From Candidatus Woesearchaeota archaeon (GTDB lineage Archaea > Nanobdellota > Nanobdellia > Woesearchaeales > JAHJEM01), in assembly GCA_016929855.1 (NCBI GenBank), contig JAFGHY010000005.1:1-32846 (forward strand): 32,846 nucleotides of DNA. Reading direction: 5' to 3'. The notes below the pieces were generated by a model. The model did no database searches. It saw only the letters and a list, made by a program, of their open reading frames with translations, and was not told where the DNA came from. The position numbers were made by a program, and so were the translations under genes. Positions 6,907-15,926 of this stretch are shown one piece after another; within the stretch, counting starts at the first letter, position 1; the number at the start of each line of letters is the position of its first letter.

Positions 6907-8352
6907 ATGGCACAAATCCAAGTTGATAAGATTGAGAATGATGTTTTTGAAGTCAAGAAGCACGGGAACATGAACGTACCTTTGCGTATCTTTGCCAGTG
7001 AAAAACTTCTGAAGAAGATGCAGGAGGATTCAAGCATCCAGCAGGGCGTCAATGTTGCAGGAATGCCCGGCATCCAGAAGTATTCCATAATGCTCAGTGA
7101 CGCTCATATCGGCTATGGCTTCAGTATTGGAGGGGTGGCTGCTTTTGACAGTGAAACAGGCTGCATTACTCCTGGAGGTATTGGTTTTGACATAAACTGC
7201 GGTGTCCGTCTCCTGACGACGAACTTGACTGAAAAGCAGGTTAGACCGAAGCTCAAGCAGCTTTTGGATGTGCTTTTCAGGAATATTCCTCCTGGTGTGG
7301 GGGGAGAGAGCCTGTTCAAGCTTTCAGATGAGGAGTTGGATGATGTTCTCACGAACGGGATGAAGTGGGCTTTGAAGAAAGGTTATGCAAGGCAGAAGGA
7401 CCTTGATCATTGCGAAGAGAAAGGCACCATGCCAGGAGCAGATTCTCGCAAGGTAAGCCCAAGAGCCAAATCAAGAGGAAGAAAGCAATTGGGGACTTTG
7501 GGTGCCGGAAATCATTTTCTTGAAGTTCAGACTGTAGGGCAGATAATAAACAAGCAGGCTGCAGATAAGATGGGCATCACCAGGCAAGGACAGGTGTTGG
7601 TAATGATACACACTGGTTCCAGGGGTTTGGGCCATCAGGTCTGCAGTGATTATCTTAGGCGTATGGAGGATACTTATCCTGAGATAATGGAGAAGCTTCC
7701 TGAAAAGGACCTTATTTACGCGCCGATCAAGTCTGAGCTTGGCAAAGACTATTATGGTGCGATGTGCGCTGCAGCGAATTTTGCCTGGACAAACAGGCAG
7801 ATAATAACTCATCAGATCAGGAAAAGTTTCCACGAAGTTTTCGGCGAGTTCTGCACCCCCGAAGATATTGGAATGGTCTATGATGTCGCCCACAATATTG
7901 CAAAGCTGGAAGAGCACGATGTTTCAGGCAAGATGAAAAAGGTTTACACTCACAGAAAAGGCGCTACTCGCGCGTTCCCTCCAGGTCATCCTGCAATCCC
8001 TGAAGATTACAAGGATATCGGACAACCCGTGATGATTCCTGGAAGCATGGGAACTGCAAGTTACATCCTGGTCGGCACGCAGAAAGCCATGAAATTGACG
8101 TTCGGCAGTTCTGTTCACGGTGCAGGAAGAGTAATGAGCAGGATGAAAGCCAAGCAGGAATTTCGGGGTGAGGATGTTAAACAGGAGCTTGAGAAGCGTG
8201 ATATTCTTATCAAGGCTGCAACGATGAAGGGCATCAGTGAAGAGGCACCGAAAGTTTACAAGGATGTGGATGAAGTCGTCAAAGTCAGCCATGATCTTGG
8301 CATAAGCAGGCTTGTCGCAAAACTGCTTCCTATTGGCGTTGTAAAAGGATAG
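6907..8352 (+). CDS. rtcB: tRNA-splicing ligase RtcB
   Basis: GGIGFDINCGVRLLTTNL, GTLGAGNHFLEVQ, HTGSRGLGHQVCSDY, VYTHRKGATRAFPPG, GSMGTASYILVG. ATG at 6907 preferred. Confidence 0.97.
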   Translation: MAQIQVDKIENDVFEVKKHGNMNVPLRIFASEKLLKKMQEDSSIQQGVNVAGMPGIQKYSIMLSDAHIGYGFSIGGVAAFDSETGCITPGGIGFDINCGVRLLTTNLTEKQVRPKLKQLLDVLFRNIPPGVGGESLFKLSDEELDDVLTNGMKWALKKGYARQKDLDHCEEKGTMPGADSRKVSPRAKSRGRKQLGTLGAGNHFLEVQTVGQIINKQAADKMGITRQGQVLVMIHTGSRGLGHQVCSDYLRRMEDTYPEIMEKLPEKDLIYAPIKSELGKDYYGAMCAAANFAWTNRQIITHQIRKSFHEVFGEFCTPEDIGMVYDVAHNIAKLEEHDVSGKMKKVYTHRKGATRAFPPGHPAIPEDYKDIGQPVMIPGSMGTASYILVGTQKAMKLTFGSSVHGAGRVMSRMKAKQEFRGEDVKQELEKRDILIKAATMKGISEEAPKVYKDVDEVVKVSHDLGISRLVAKLLPIGVVKG

Positions 8353-8394
8353 AAAATGTACGACTGAATTTTTAGAAACACTATCTTTCAACAA

Positions 8395-9492
8395 TTACTT
8401 CTTCTTTCTTACGCTAACTGATCTTCCTGTTTGCTTGTGGTGACTTTTATTTATTGACATACCTTGGGACATCATTACAATCCCGACAATGATTATTACC
8501 ACTACCACAATGAACAGGATAACACCAAGTGCATTTCCTTCTTCTTCATATGCTGTTTCATCCTCTTGAGTGGTCTGCTCTGCCTCATAAGGTGCATCAT
8601 CCAATTCAGCTTGAGTATCTTGCTGTTGCTCTGATATGATTTCGGAGTCTTCCTGGGTTTGCTCCTGAATTTGATTCGAGTCTTCTTCAGGTTCGTCTTT
8701 TTCTTCCTGGTCTTCAGCAGTATTGTCAGCAGTGGCTTTTGCTCCCATGTAAGTGAATTCTATTACTGCATTTCTTCCTTTCACTTGCTTGAACTTCATC
8801 TGCGTATCCAGCTGGCCGTCGAAGTCCACATCGATATTCACTGCTCTTCCTTCTTCGAGTTCTTTTGTCGCGCGGTCGTTCTCATCAGCATATCCTAGAA
8901 TTGCCCTTTCTCCCCAAGTCCTAAGCTCAAGAATCTCAATGTCAAACTCTCTTTCTTTGGCTCTCTTGCCAAGATATTCCAGGTGCGGATTGATTATTGT
9001 TATTATGTCATTTACAAGGATTTCTTCCAAAAGCACCGGCATCTGACTTGGCTGTTGGTACCAGTTGAAACTGTACCTCAGACCGCTTGACCCAAGCCCA
9101 TCCCCTGTTATTACAACTTCTGACTTTCCTGTGGCCTCAATTGCCTCTAATGTAATAGTGTATTGGTCAGCTTCGTAAATTGTGCCATCAGTGCCGTAAC
9201 ACCTTACAGTCCATTGGTGTTCTCCTGCCGCCACGGGTACTTTAAAAACAACGTCCGAAGTTTGAGGATTGCCATAAGTTTTTGCAGTTACATTATCAAT
9301 TAGCAGGGAACAGTTTTTGAGGCTTGGGGCCTGATTGAATGAGAATTGAAATCCGATTTCACCTGCATCGCCTACGTAATTGTCGCCCGGACTGTGCAGT
9401 TCAATGTCCGCTGCAGCCAGTTGCACAAAAAACAGTGTCAGCAGGATTTGCGCCAGGACTATTGCTATTATTTTCATACTCTTAAATTTCAT
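8395..9492 (-). CDS. Secreted/anchored protein: signal peptide, Ig-like N-terminal region, E/Q/D-rich linker, C-terminal TM with basic tail
   Basis: N-terminal MKIIAIVLAQILLTLFFVQLAAA; C-terminal GVILFIVVVVIIIVGIVMMSQGMSINKSHHKQTGRSVSVRKKK. Confidence 0.7.
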   Translation of the reverse strand: MKFKSMKIIAIVLAQILLTLFFVQLAAADIELHSPGDNYVGDAGEIGFQFSFNQAPSLKNCSLLIDNVTAKTYGNPQTSDVVFKVPVAAGEHQWTVRCYGTDGTIYEADQYTITLEAIEATGKSEVVITGDGLGSSGLRYSFNWYQQPSQMPVLLEEILVNDIITIINPHLEYLGKRAKEREFDIEILELRTWGERAILGYADENDRATKELEEGRAVNIDVDFDGQLDTQMKFKQVKGRNAVIEFTYMGAKATADNTAEDQEEKDEPEEDSNQIQEQTQEDSEIISEQQQDTQAELDDAPYEAEQTTQEDETAYEEEGNALGVILFIVVVVIIIVGIVMMSQGMSINKSHHKQTGRSVSVRKKK

Positions 9493-9667
9493 ATTATTGA
9501 CCTTACTCTTGACCTAATTAATCGGATATATAAATTTTTGTGTGTTTTCACTCAATATTCAATGAATAATTAGGCAAAATTTATAAAAAATACTCACAGT
9601 ATAGCAATTCAGCGTATAGGAATGTGGCAGTTTCACAATATGTTTCTATACCTTACGAGGTCTTGAG

Positions 9668-10111
9668 GTGAGATTTCAAAGAGGACAAGTGTCTGTTGAG
9701 CACATGATTACCATAGCTATAGCAATATTCATCCTGATACCCGGTACTGCGCTGTTCTACAGTTATGCAAAGTCTTCTAATGAAGAAGTGACGCAAAAAC
9801 AGTTGACCAGGATCGGCAATGAGATAGTCAATACTGCGGAATTGGTCAGTGCTTTGGGCGAGAACAGCAGGGTTGTCCTGAAAGTCAGCGTGCCTAATAG
9901 CGTGCAGAACCTCACTATTGACCAGAGTGAAGGAACTGAGATTGTCTTCAATTACACCACGTTTTCAGGCAATAATGAGATGATGTTCTATACTTTTGTG
10001 AACATAACTAGCATCTACGAGCCGAGCATCACTGACGAATTCCATACCGGTCTTGTATTGATTGCTTTCGAGAATATTGGTGATGAAGTGAGGATTACTG
10101 AGCAAAGATGA
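9668..10111 (+). CDS. Class III signal peptide (type IV pilin-like) protein
   Basis: GTG start; (V)RFQRGQVSVEHMITIAIAIFILIPGTALFYSYA resembles the archaeal QxSxE + hydrophobic helix signature. Confidence 0.75.
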   Translation: MRFQRGQVSVEHMITIAIAIFILIPGTALFYSYAKSSNEEVTQKQLTRIGNEIVNTAELVSALGENSRVVLKVSVPNSVQNLTIDQSEGTEIVFNYTTFSGNNEMMFYTFVNITSIYEPSITDEFHTGLVLIAFENIGDEVRITEQR

Positions 10112-11796
10112 AAATGTCAAAGTATGCCCAATCAAGCCTGGAATTCATTATCCTAGTAGGATTCATGACATTGTTGTTCATGGTATTCTTTTCTGTAGTG
10201 CAGGAGAGTATGGGCAAGGCAAGGGAAGAGCGTGTTGAACGAAAGATGGCTGAGTTGACGGATTTGGTGCACCAAGAAATCAGGAATGCTGATAGAGTTC
10301 ATTCAGGCTATATACGTGTTTTCTACCTGCCTGATACTATTGAGGGCAATCATTATGATATCAGCGTGAATTACAACAAGGAATTGGTGCTTGATTCTCA
10401 AGGGAAGCAGCATGTTGTTTTTCTCGACAGTCCCGTCTATGGGAATCTCACCAAGGGCAGGAACATCATTGCTACTGACAGGGGCAGGGTCTACTTGAAT
10501 ACTGGTCCTGCGCCTGATCTCACGATTGTTGTGGACGGCAATATTAGTGAGTGGGATGTTTTGGGGATACTTCCTCTGGAGGATAACAGCGAAACAACTA
10601 ACTGGTATGAGGATGGTCAAGGTGATTCTGTTTTTGCAGGCGACAATTACAATGAATTGCGCAATGTTTACGTGACGAATGATAATGATTTTCTTTACTT
10701 GAAAATTGATTTTTCGAACTCGAGTAGCAATCTTTTTGACAACGATAATTACATCGGACAGTTGAGCAGGTATGACCTCATAGTTGGTATTGACATTGAC
10801 AGCGACAATGCCACTGGCTATTCTGGAAGATCAGAAAGTCCTGGTGTCGACAATGCTATTCCCCTGGAAGGTATGGAATATTTTTTCCTTGATGATACTG
10901 GCACACTATCCAAGAAAAGGACTGATGCAATAAAGCATAATGCCACAGTATGGGACGAACCAGGTCTTTACGAGATTTGGACGACAGACAGTACTGTTGA
11001 GAGGACGAGAGACTTGGATGATTATGACCTGCAGGATTTGGTTCTTGTTTCATCCGTCGGCAAATCTGAGCATAACGTGCAGTTCAACAAGAAGTCTTCG
11101 AACCTGAACATTCTTCCAATATACGACGGCAATGAGACATGCTTCTTCCTGCCAGTGCACAGCAGGATCAACATCACTGCAGTTGGGTTCGGACTCAATG
11201 ACACCTTGACCGATGCTAGAATATTCCTGCGAACCACTAGTGATTACTTGGCTGTAGGACCGGGAAATTCAATCAGGGGATCTGAGTACTGTGACTTTGA
11301 CATGACTTTGAGCTATGAGAATTTTTCCTACTGCAACATAACTCCATTCCTTGTCAGGGATTCTGATATCACCAGTCATGGTTTCTTTGTGTGCATCAAC
11401 ACGTTGATGGACATGGATAATGCTAATGGCATTTTTGGTGTCAGGTATAACGCGTCAGAACCTAATACTGACGAGGTCCTTACGCATCCTTTGGTGGTTT
11501 GGAATAACCCAGGAACTGGCTTTGTGAGGATTCCTCCAACGTCTGGTGTGGTGAATCTTGCTTTTGGATATAACTTTGAGTCAGAGATAAGTCAAGTAGG
11601 CTTTTTTGCAGATTATCCTGACCCCGAGTATAACGGGCAATTCACTGAAATCGGAATTCCTATCGATGTCATGAACCTTAACAGGGGTGATAGGATAAGG
11701 ATTGCAGTTGAAGGAAAAGACTATCAGAATTATGATATCTATCCTTCTGAGGATAATCTTTTTTCCGGCAATGGCAGTAGTTATGTCATTGAATAA
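10108..11796 (+). CDS. Large pilin-like/adhesin protein: class III signal peptide plus CBM9-like extracellular region
   Basis: MKMSKYAQSSLEFIILVGFMTLLFMVFFSVV; region DLTIVVDGNISEWD...NDNDFLYLKIDFSN resembles CBM9-like domains; ATGA overlap with the preceding pilin-like gene. Confidence 0.7.
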   Translation: MKMSKYAQSSLEFIILVGFMTLLFMVFFSVVQESMGKAREERVERKMAELTDLVHQEIRNADRVHSGYIRVFYLPDTIEGNHYDISVNYNKELVLDSQGKQHVVFLDSPVYGNLTKGRNIIATDRGRVYLNTGPAPDLTIVVDGNISEWDVLGILPLEDNSETTNWYEDGQGDSVFAGDNYNELRNVYVTNDNDFLYLKIDFSNSSSNLFDNDNYIGQLSRYDLIVGIDIDSDNATGYSGRSESPGVDNAIPLEGMEYFFLDDTGTLSKKRTDAIKHNATVWDEPGLYEIWTTDSTVERTRDLDDYDLQDLVLVSSVGKSEHNVQFNKKSSNLNILPIYDGNETCFFLPVHSRINITAVGFGLNDTLTDARIFLRTTSDYLAVGPGNSIRGSEYCDFDMTLSYENFSYCNITPFLVRDSDITSHGFFVCINTLMDMDNANGIFGVRYNASEPNTDEVLTHPLVVWNNPGTGFVRIPPTSGVVNLAFGYNFESEISQVGFFADYPDPEYNGQFTEIGIPIDVMNLNRGDRIRIAVEGKDYQNYDIYPSEDNLFSGNGSSYVIE

Positions 11797-11867
11797 GAAT
11801 TATTTAATTATTCAAAAATTATTTTCATTATTTAAAAGATATCAAAAAGTCGTCTCTGGCGGAACAG

Positions 11868-12413
11868 TCAGTCTCTCAGTACCTTGTAGCTTTCATCACT
11901 GCAGTCGATGACTTTGCTTGGCGTGTCAAGTGTTACGTCCTCTTCTACTATCAGGTCCACTTGCGACATTATATGAAATGAGATATCATCAATGGTCTTT
12001 GGCTGCTGCTCGTTGTGGCGGTTGGCACTTGTCGTTATTAGTGGCTTTCCATATTGTCTTATCACGTTCTTTATCCAATGGTCAGGTATCCGCACCCCGA
12101 TTTTCATGTTGCTTGTCACACTCATTCCAACAGCATTCATGTTCTTTAATGGCAGTACTATGGTGTATGGTCCTGGAAGTTTTTGGAGCCACTCTCTTGC
12201 ATCATCATTCAACACGCAATTTTTTTCTATCCATTCCATTGATGGTACTATCACAGAAAAGTTGTTTGTTGTCTTTTTTAGTGTCCGAATTCTTTCTATA
12301 AGATTGTCATTTGTGGCATCGCATCCTATCCCCCAGAGCGTATCTGTCGGATAAACCACAATCTTGTTTTGGAAGTCCTCTGGTTGGAGAGTGTAAATGT
12401 TCTTTACTATCAT
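11868..12413 (-). CDS. Sua5/YrdC/YciO family (L-threonylcarbamoyladenylate synthase)
   Basis: IVVYPTDTLWGIGCDATN, LPGPYTIVLPLKN, VGVRIPDH-like, PLITTSANRHNEQQPKTIDDI. Start at internal ATG 12413. Confidence 0.9.
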   Translation of the reverse strand: MIVKNIYTLQPEDFQNKIVVYPTDTLWGIGCDATNDNLIERIRTLKKTTNNFSVIVPSMEWIEKNCVLNDDAREWLQKLPGPYTIVLPLKNMNAVGMSVTSNMKIGVRIPDHWIKNVIRQYGKPLITTSANRHNEQQPKTIDDISFHIMSQVDLIVEEDVTLDTPSKVIDCSDESYKVLRD

Positions 12414-12550
12414 GTCTGACAGGATAAATTTGCAGAATAAAAAACTAACGGAATGATTTTTGAGAGAAAACCGGTTTTTCTGCAGAACCACAACCTTTAT
12501 AAAAAACCTCTTAACGCAATAAGAAAGTGTGATTTTTGTGTTAGTATATT

Positions 12551-12576
12551 GGTATTATATGCACAAAATATGCATA
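12551..12576. promoter_or_regulatory. Tandem 11-mer upstream of parA (candidate autoregulatory/partition site)
   Basis: TATGCACAAAA TATGCATAAAA tandem repeat (1 mismatch). Confidence 0.35.
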
Positions 12577-12614
12577 AAAACAGCATTTTAGAGAGTTACG
12601 TTGACAGAGCACTT

Positions 12615-13373
12615 ATGACAGGTGAGAAATTGAGAAAAATTGCTATTATCAATCAGAAGGGCGGTGTTGGTAAGACCACGACAACGATCAACCTGGCTGC
12701 AGGGCTTGCAAAAAGGGATTTCAAGGTCCTTATACTTGACTTGGACCCTCAGGGCAACATTTCAACCAGCCTTTGCGTGAAATCAGAAAAGAACATGTAT
12801 CATATTCTTGTGGACGATGTTAATCCTAAAGAGTGCATAGTGAATGTTCAGGAGAACATTGATGTGATCACTTCTGACCAGAGCCTTGAGAAGGCTGAGA
12901 TGATTCTTGCTGGCGAGACTTCCAGGGAGACTGTTCTGAGGCGGGTCATGGATGGCGTCAACAATTACGATTTTGTGATATTGGACTGTCCGCCTAGCTT
13001 GGGCCTGCTGAACCAGAACGCACTGCTTTATGCCCGAGAGGCTTTCATCCCTGCAAGCACGGACTTTCTGGGTATTAATGCTTTGAAAAAGATGCAAATT
13101 GCTATTGAGGCGTTAAACGATATTTTCAACCACAAGATATTCATCAGCGCAGTCATACCCACAATGTATGACCGGAGGAACAAGACTTGCATTGAACACT
13201 ACAATGAACTGCAGAGAGGCTACAGCGACGTTCTCACAAATCCCATAAGGGTCAACAGCAAGTTGAAGGAAGCGCCGTCTCAAGGAAAATCAATTTTTGA
13301 TTACGCGAACAGCAGCCGTGGTGCAAAGGATTATGAGAAGCTTGTGGAGATAATCATAGATGAGGGTGAGTAG
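12615..13373 (+). CDS. parA: ParA/Soj-type ATPase
   Basis: KIAIINQKGGVGKTTTTINLAAGLA (deviant Walker A), LDLDPQGNISTSL, VILDCPPSLGLLNQNAL. Confidence 0.92.
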   Translation: MTGEKLRKIAIINQKGGVGKTTTTINLAAGLAKRDFKVLILDLDPQGNISTSLCVKSEKNMYHILVDDVNPKECIVNVQENIDVITSDQSLEKAEMILAGETSRETVLRRVMDGVNNYDFVILDCPPSLGLLNQNALLYAREAFIPASTDFLGINALKKMQIAIEALNDIFNHKIFISAVIPTMYDRRNKTCIEHYNELQRGYSDVLTNPIRVNSKLKEAPSQGKSIFDYANSSRGAKDYEKLVEIIIDEGE

Positions 13374-14367
13374 TTGAGTTTTCCAGCTCTTTTCTAGCGG
13401 CTTCGTATACTCTCATGTTGTAAAGCTCGTTTTCAACATCCCTGACAAACGCGTCCTGTTTTGCTTTGACTAGAGAGTCAAGTGTATTCTGGAGCTCCGC
13501 CTCCACCGTGCTTCTTGAGATTTTTTTGCCGAGCCTTTCTTGGAGCTTGAGTGACGTGGCAACACGGTTGATGTCCCTTGCAGACAGCATTCTGTATTCG
13601 GTGCCTGACAATTGGTCCATGAGAGCCTGTTCCTCTAGATAATCCTTGACTTTTGTGCCTTCCAGCTGGTGTGACAGCAGCTGCACGAATTGTTCAGGTG
13701 TTACAGGTCCTTTCCAGAATACAGGTCTGCATCTGGAGAGCACTGCATGGTCGAACTTTTCTATGTAGTTCGTGGTGAAGATACACGCGTAATTACCTCG
13801 ATAGTCCGGAGGCTGCATTCCATGGAGTGCTGCAGTTATGACTCTGGAGTCTTCTTCATTTGACATTGCAGTCCTTCTTGAGAATACTGTGTCTGCATCA
13901 TCACCCAGTATCAAGCCAGTACCTTGCGGGTCTTTCATGTAGGAGAATATCTTTTCTAGGTTCTTTGTTGAATCGCTGTACATGTGGGTCCTGAAGCCAT
14001 TGTCTAGCCAGATTACCCGCGAGTCTGCTCTGCGGTTCCTGATATAATCTTCTGCTGCAGACAATATCATGGTCTTGCCTCCTCCTGGAGGCCCGTATAC
14101 CACAATGTTTGGAGGGTTCGCGTAACGATCCAGGATTGGATTGGTCTGCGCTTGAGGGTCGTACTGAAGTAGTGTGTCACAAACTTCCTGAATCTTAAGC
14201 AACTGGGCGTGCGATCCAATGATGTTCTTGAACTCTTTAGGTACTTTGTCTTTCAGAGCAACCGCTGAAGTGGTTCTTGCAGTTGTTCCCTTAGTGATTC
14301 CTGCAGTCATGTGTACAGGATCTTGCTCAGTGCCCTGATTAGAGTGCATTTGTTGGGATGCTTCCAA
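13354..14367 (-). CDS. AAA+ ATPase with Q/T-rich N-terminus
   Basis: VVYGPPGGGKTMIL (Walker A), GLILGDDADTVF (Walker B), IFTTNYIEKFDHAVLSRCR (sensor 1 / Arg finger). Overlaps parA convergently by 20 bp. Confidence 0.85.
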   Translation of the reverse strand: MEASQQMHSNQGTEQDPVHMTAGITKGTTARTTSAVALKDKVPKEFKNIIGSHAQLLKIQEVCDTLLQYDPQAQTNPILDRYANPPNIVVYGPPGGGKTMILSAAEDYIRNRRADSRVIWLDNGFRTHMYSDSTKNLEKIFSYMKDPQGTGLILGDDADTVFSRRTAMSNEEDSRVITAALHGMQPPDYRGNYACIFTTNYIEKFDHAVLSRCRPVFWKGPVTPEQFVQLLSHQLEGTKVKDYLEEQALMDQLSGTEYRMLSARDINRVATSLKLQERLGKKISRSTVEAELQNTLDSLVKAKQDAFVRDVENELYNMRVYEAARKELENSTTHPHL

Positions 14368-14377
14368 TCATATCACC

Positions 14378-15613
14378 TTAGTGCATGCCATCGCGCTCGT
14401 CCCATGACTTCTTGATTCTGGCCAATCTTTCTTTTGCCTGGGCAAAAGTGTCCTTGCCTTTGAATTGCTCTGCCTGTTTTGAGCTTTCGTCAGCTACCTG
14501 CTGTGCTATGGAATCGTACGTCAGACTTTGTCCTGCTATCCTCTGCTTTTTTCCTTCGATGACTTCAGAGAGGTTTGATATTATTCCTGCATAGTCTACT
14601 GTAGTTCCTCCGACTGCCTGCCTCAATTGTTCAAGAGTTGAGATTGAGTTGTTTGTTGATTCATGGACTTCTATGAGGTTGTAGAGGAATCTTGCGTCTG
14701 ACACTTGTGTCGTGACTGCCTGTATATCCTGCATCATTGATTTTTCTATGGCTTCAAGCGCCACAAGACCCCTGTCATTCACTGCTACGCTGTTCACTGC
14801 TTCTGTCATCTGGAGTTCAAGCTGGTGTTTCCTGTCTTCAAGCTCTTGCCTTTGGTCTGAGAGTTTTGGAAGCATAAAATTCTTTGACGGATCGTCTTTT
14901 ATCTGCCTCATGTCATGCTCGTACGCCTGGATTCTTGCCAGTGTCTGCTGGTACTCATCGTCTATAAGGTCTGTTGCAGCAAACGCAGTGGCTCTTTGGT
15001 TCCTGTAATCCCTTATTTTGTTTCTCAATTTTGTGAGCTCCCTGTTTTCTGATTTCAGGTAGTCATCTGTCGCGTGCATGATTGTGCTTATTCCTTCTTT
15101 GTAATTGTTTATCACCGTGTGTTCAAGGTCGATTTCAAGCTCTTCAGCATGCCTGCTCTCGAGAGCCTGCAAGATGGGGTTTCTCAAGCCGGCAACCCTT
15201 GCAAGATTATAAGCAATCTTTTCTGAGGTGCTGGTGTGCACTACATTAACTGGAATGTTTACTGGCCGATCAGATGTTCTGCTGTCAAGGTCCAGTCTTG
15301 AAAAATCCTGGCGCGTGTAGTCTGTCATCTCATAAAAGTGCTTGGACTCTGTTGTTCTGGGTGATTGAGGTGTCTTCAATGAAGCCTTTGCGAGTTGCCT
15401 GTCGAACTCTGAAAGGTCTCTAAGACCTGCAGTGTATTGTGGTGTCTGGTATGATGCATGATGTGATGCATGATGTGATGCTCGGGATGATGACTGTGCT
15501 TCTGATGCGTTCAGGATGTCTTTCAGTCTTGTGCTTTGTCCGGGTTGTTCTGGGTTCAGCTCTGTAATTCCGTTGTTTGCTTGATTGATTATTGATTCAT
15601 ATCCCTTTTCCAT
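14378..15613 (-). CDS. Long coiled-coil protein with disordered N-terminus
   Basis: Heptad-rich sequence (YQQTLARIQAYEHDMRQIKDDPSKN...QRQELEDRKHQLELQ); SD GAGGTGA upstream of ATG 15613; partner of the downstream AAA+ gene. Confidence 0.75.
   Translation of the reverse strand: MEKGYESIINQANNGITELNPEQPGQSTRLKDILNASEAQSSSRASHHASHHASYQTPQYTAGLRDLSEFDRQLAKASLKTPQSPRTTESKHFYEMTDYTRQDFSRLDLDSRTSDRPVNIPVNVVHTSTSEKIAYNLARVAGLRNPILQALESRHAEELEIDLEHTVINNYKEGISTIMHATDDYLKSENRELTKLRNKIRDYRNQRATAFAATDLIDDEYQQTLARIQAYEHDMRQIKDDPSKNFMLPKLSDQRQELEDRKHQLELQMTEAVNSVAVNDRGLVALEAIEKSMMQDIQAVTTQVSDARFLYNLIEVHESTNNSISTLEQLRQAVGGTTVDYAGIISNLSEVIEGKKQRIAGQSLTYDSIAQQVADESSKQAEQFKGKDTFAQAKERLARIKKSWDERDGMH
15451..15482. 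repeat. Short tandem repeat (GATGCATGATGT)n encoding HASHHASHHAS
   Basis: tgatgcatgatgtgatgcatgatgtgatgc inside the coiled-coil gene. Confidence 0.8.
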
Positions 15614-15926
15614 AGGATTCACCTCATACAAGCAGAAGATAAAGGATTAAATCTAGATTTCTTGGTCTTGGTCGCAAAATCAATGCTTCAAATCGAATAT
15701 TAATCCACTTCCTAGAATTATTTTTATTCTATGCAGTCATTGACAGAAAAACATCAAATAACACAAAATAATTTCGACAATATTTGCAACTTGATAAAAT
15801 ATTTTTCGGAAAAAATTTAAATTATTAAAAAAATTTCTCACAAATAAAAAAAAAATTCAATTACTGCGTTGTATTTTCAAGATTTCTTGCCAAACTCACT
15901 TTTTATTTGCTTCATATCAGTTATTC

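Noticed and set aside
15451-15482. Tandem GATGCATGATGT repeat as iterons
   Set aside because: Lies in frame within the coiled-coil protein gene encoding HASHHASHHAS; simplest reading is a coding microsatellite.
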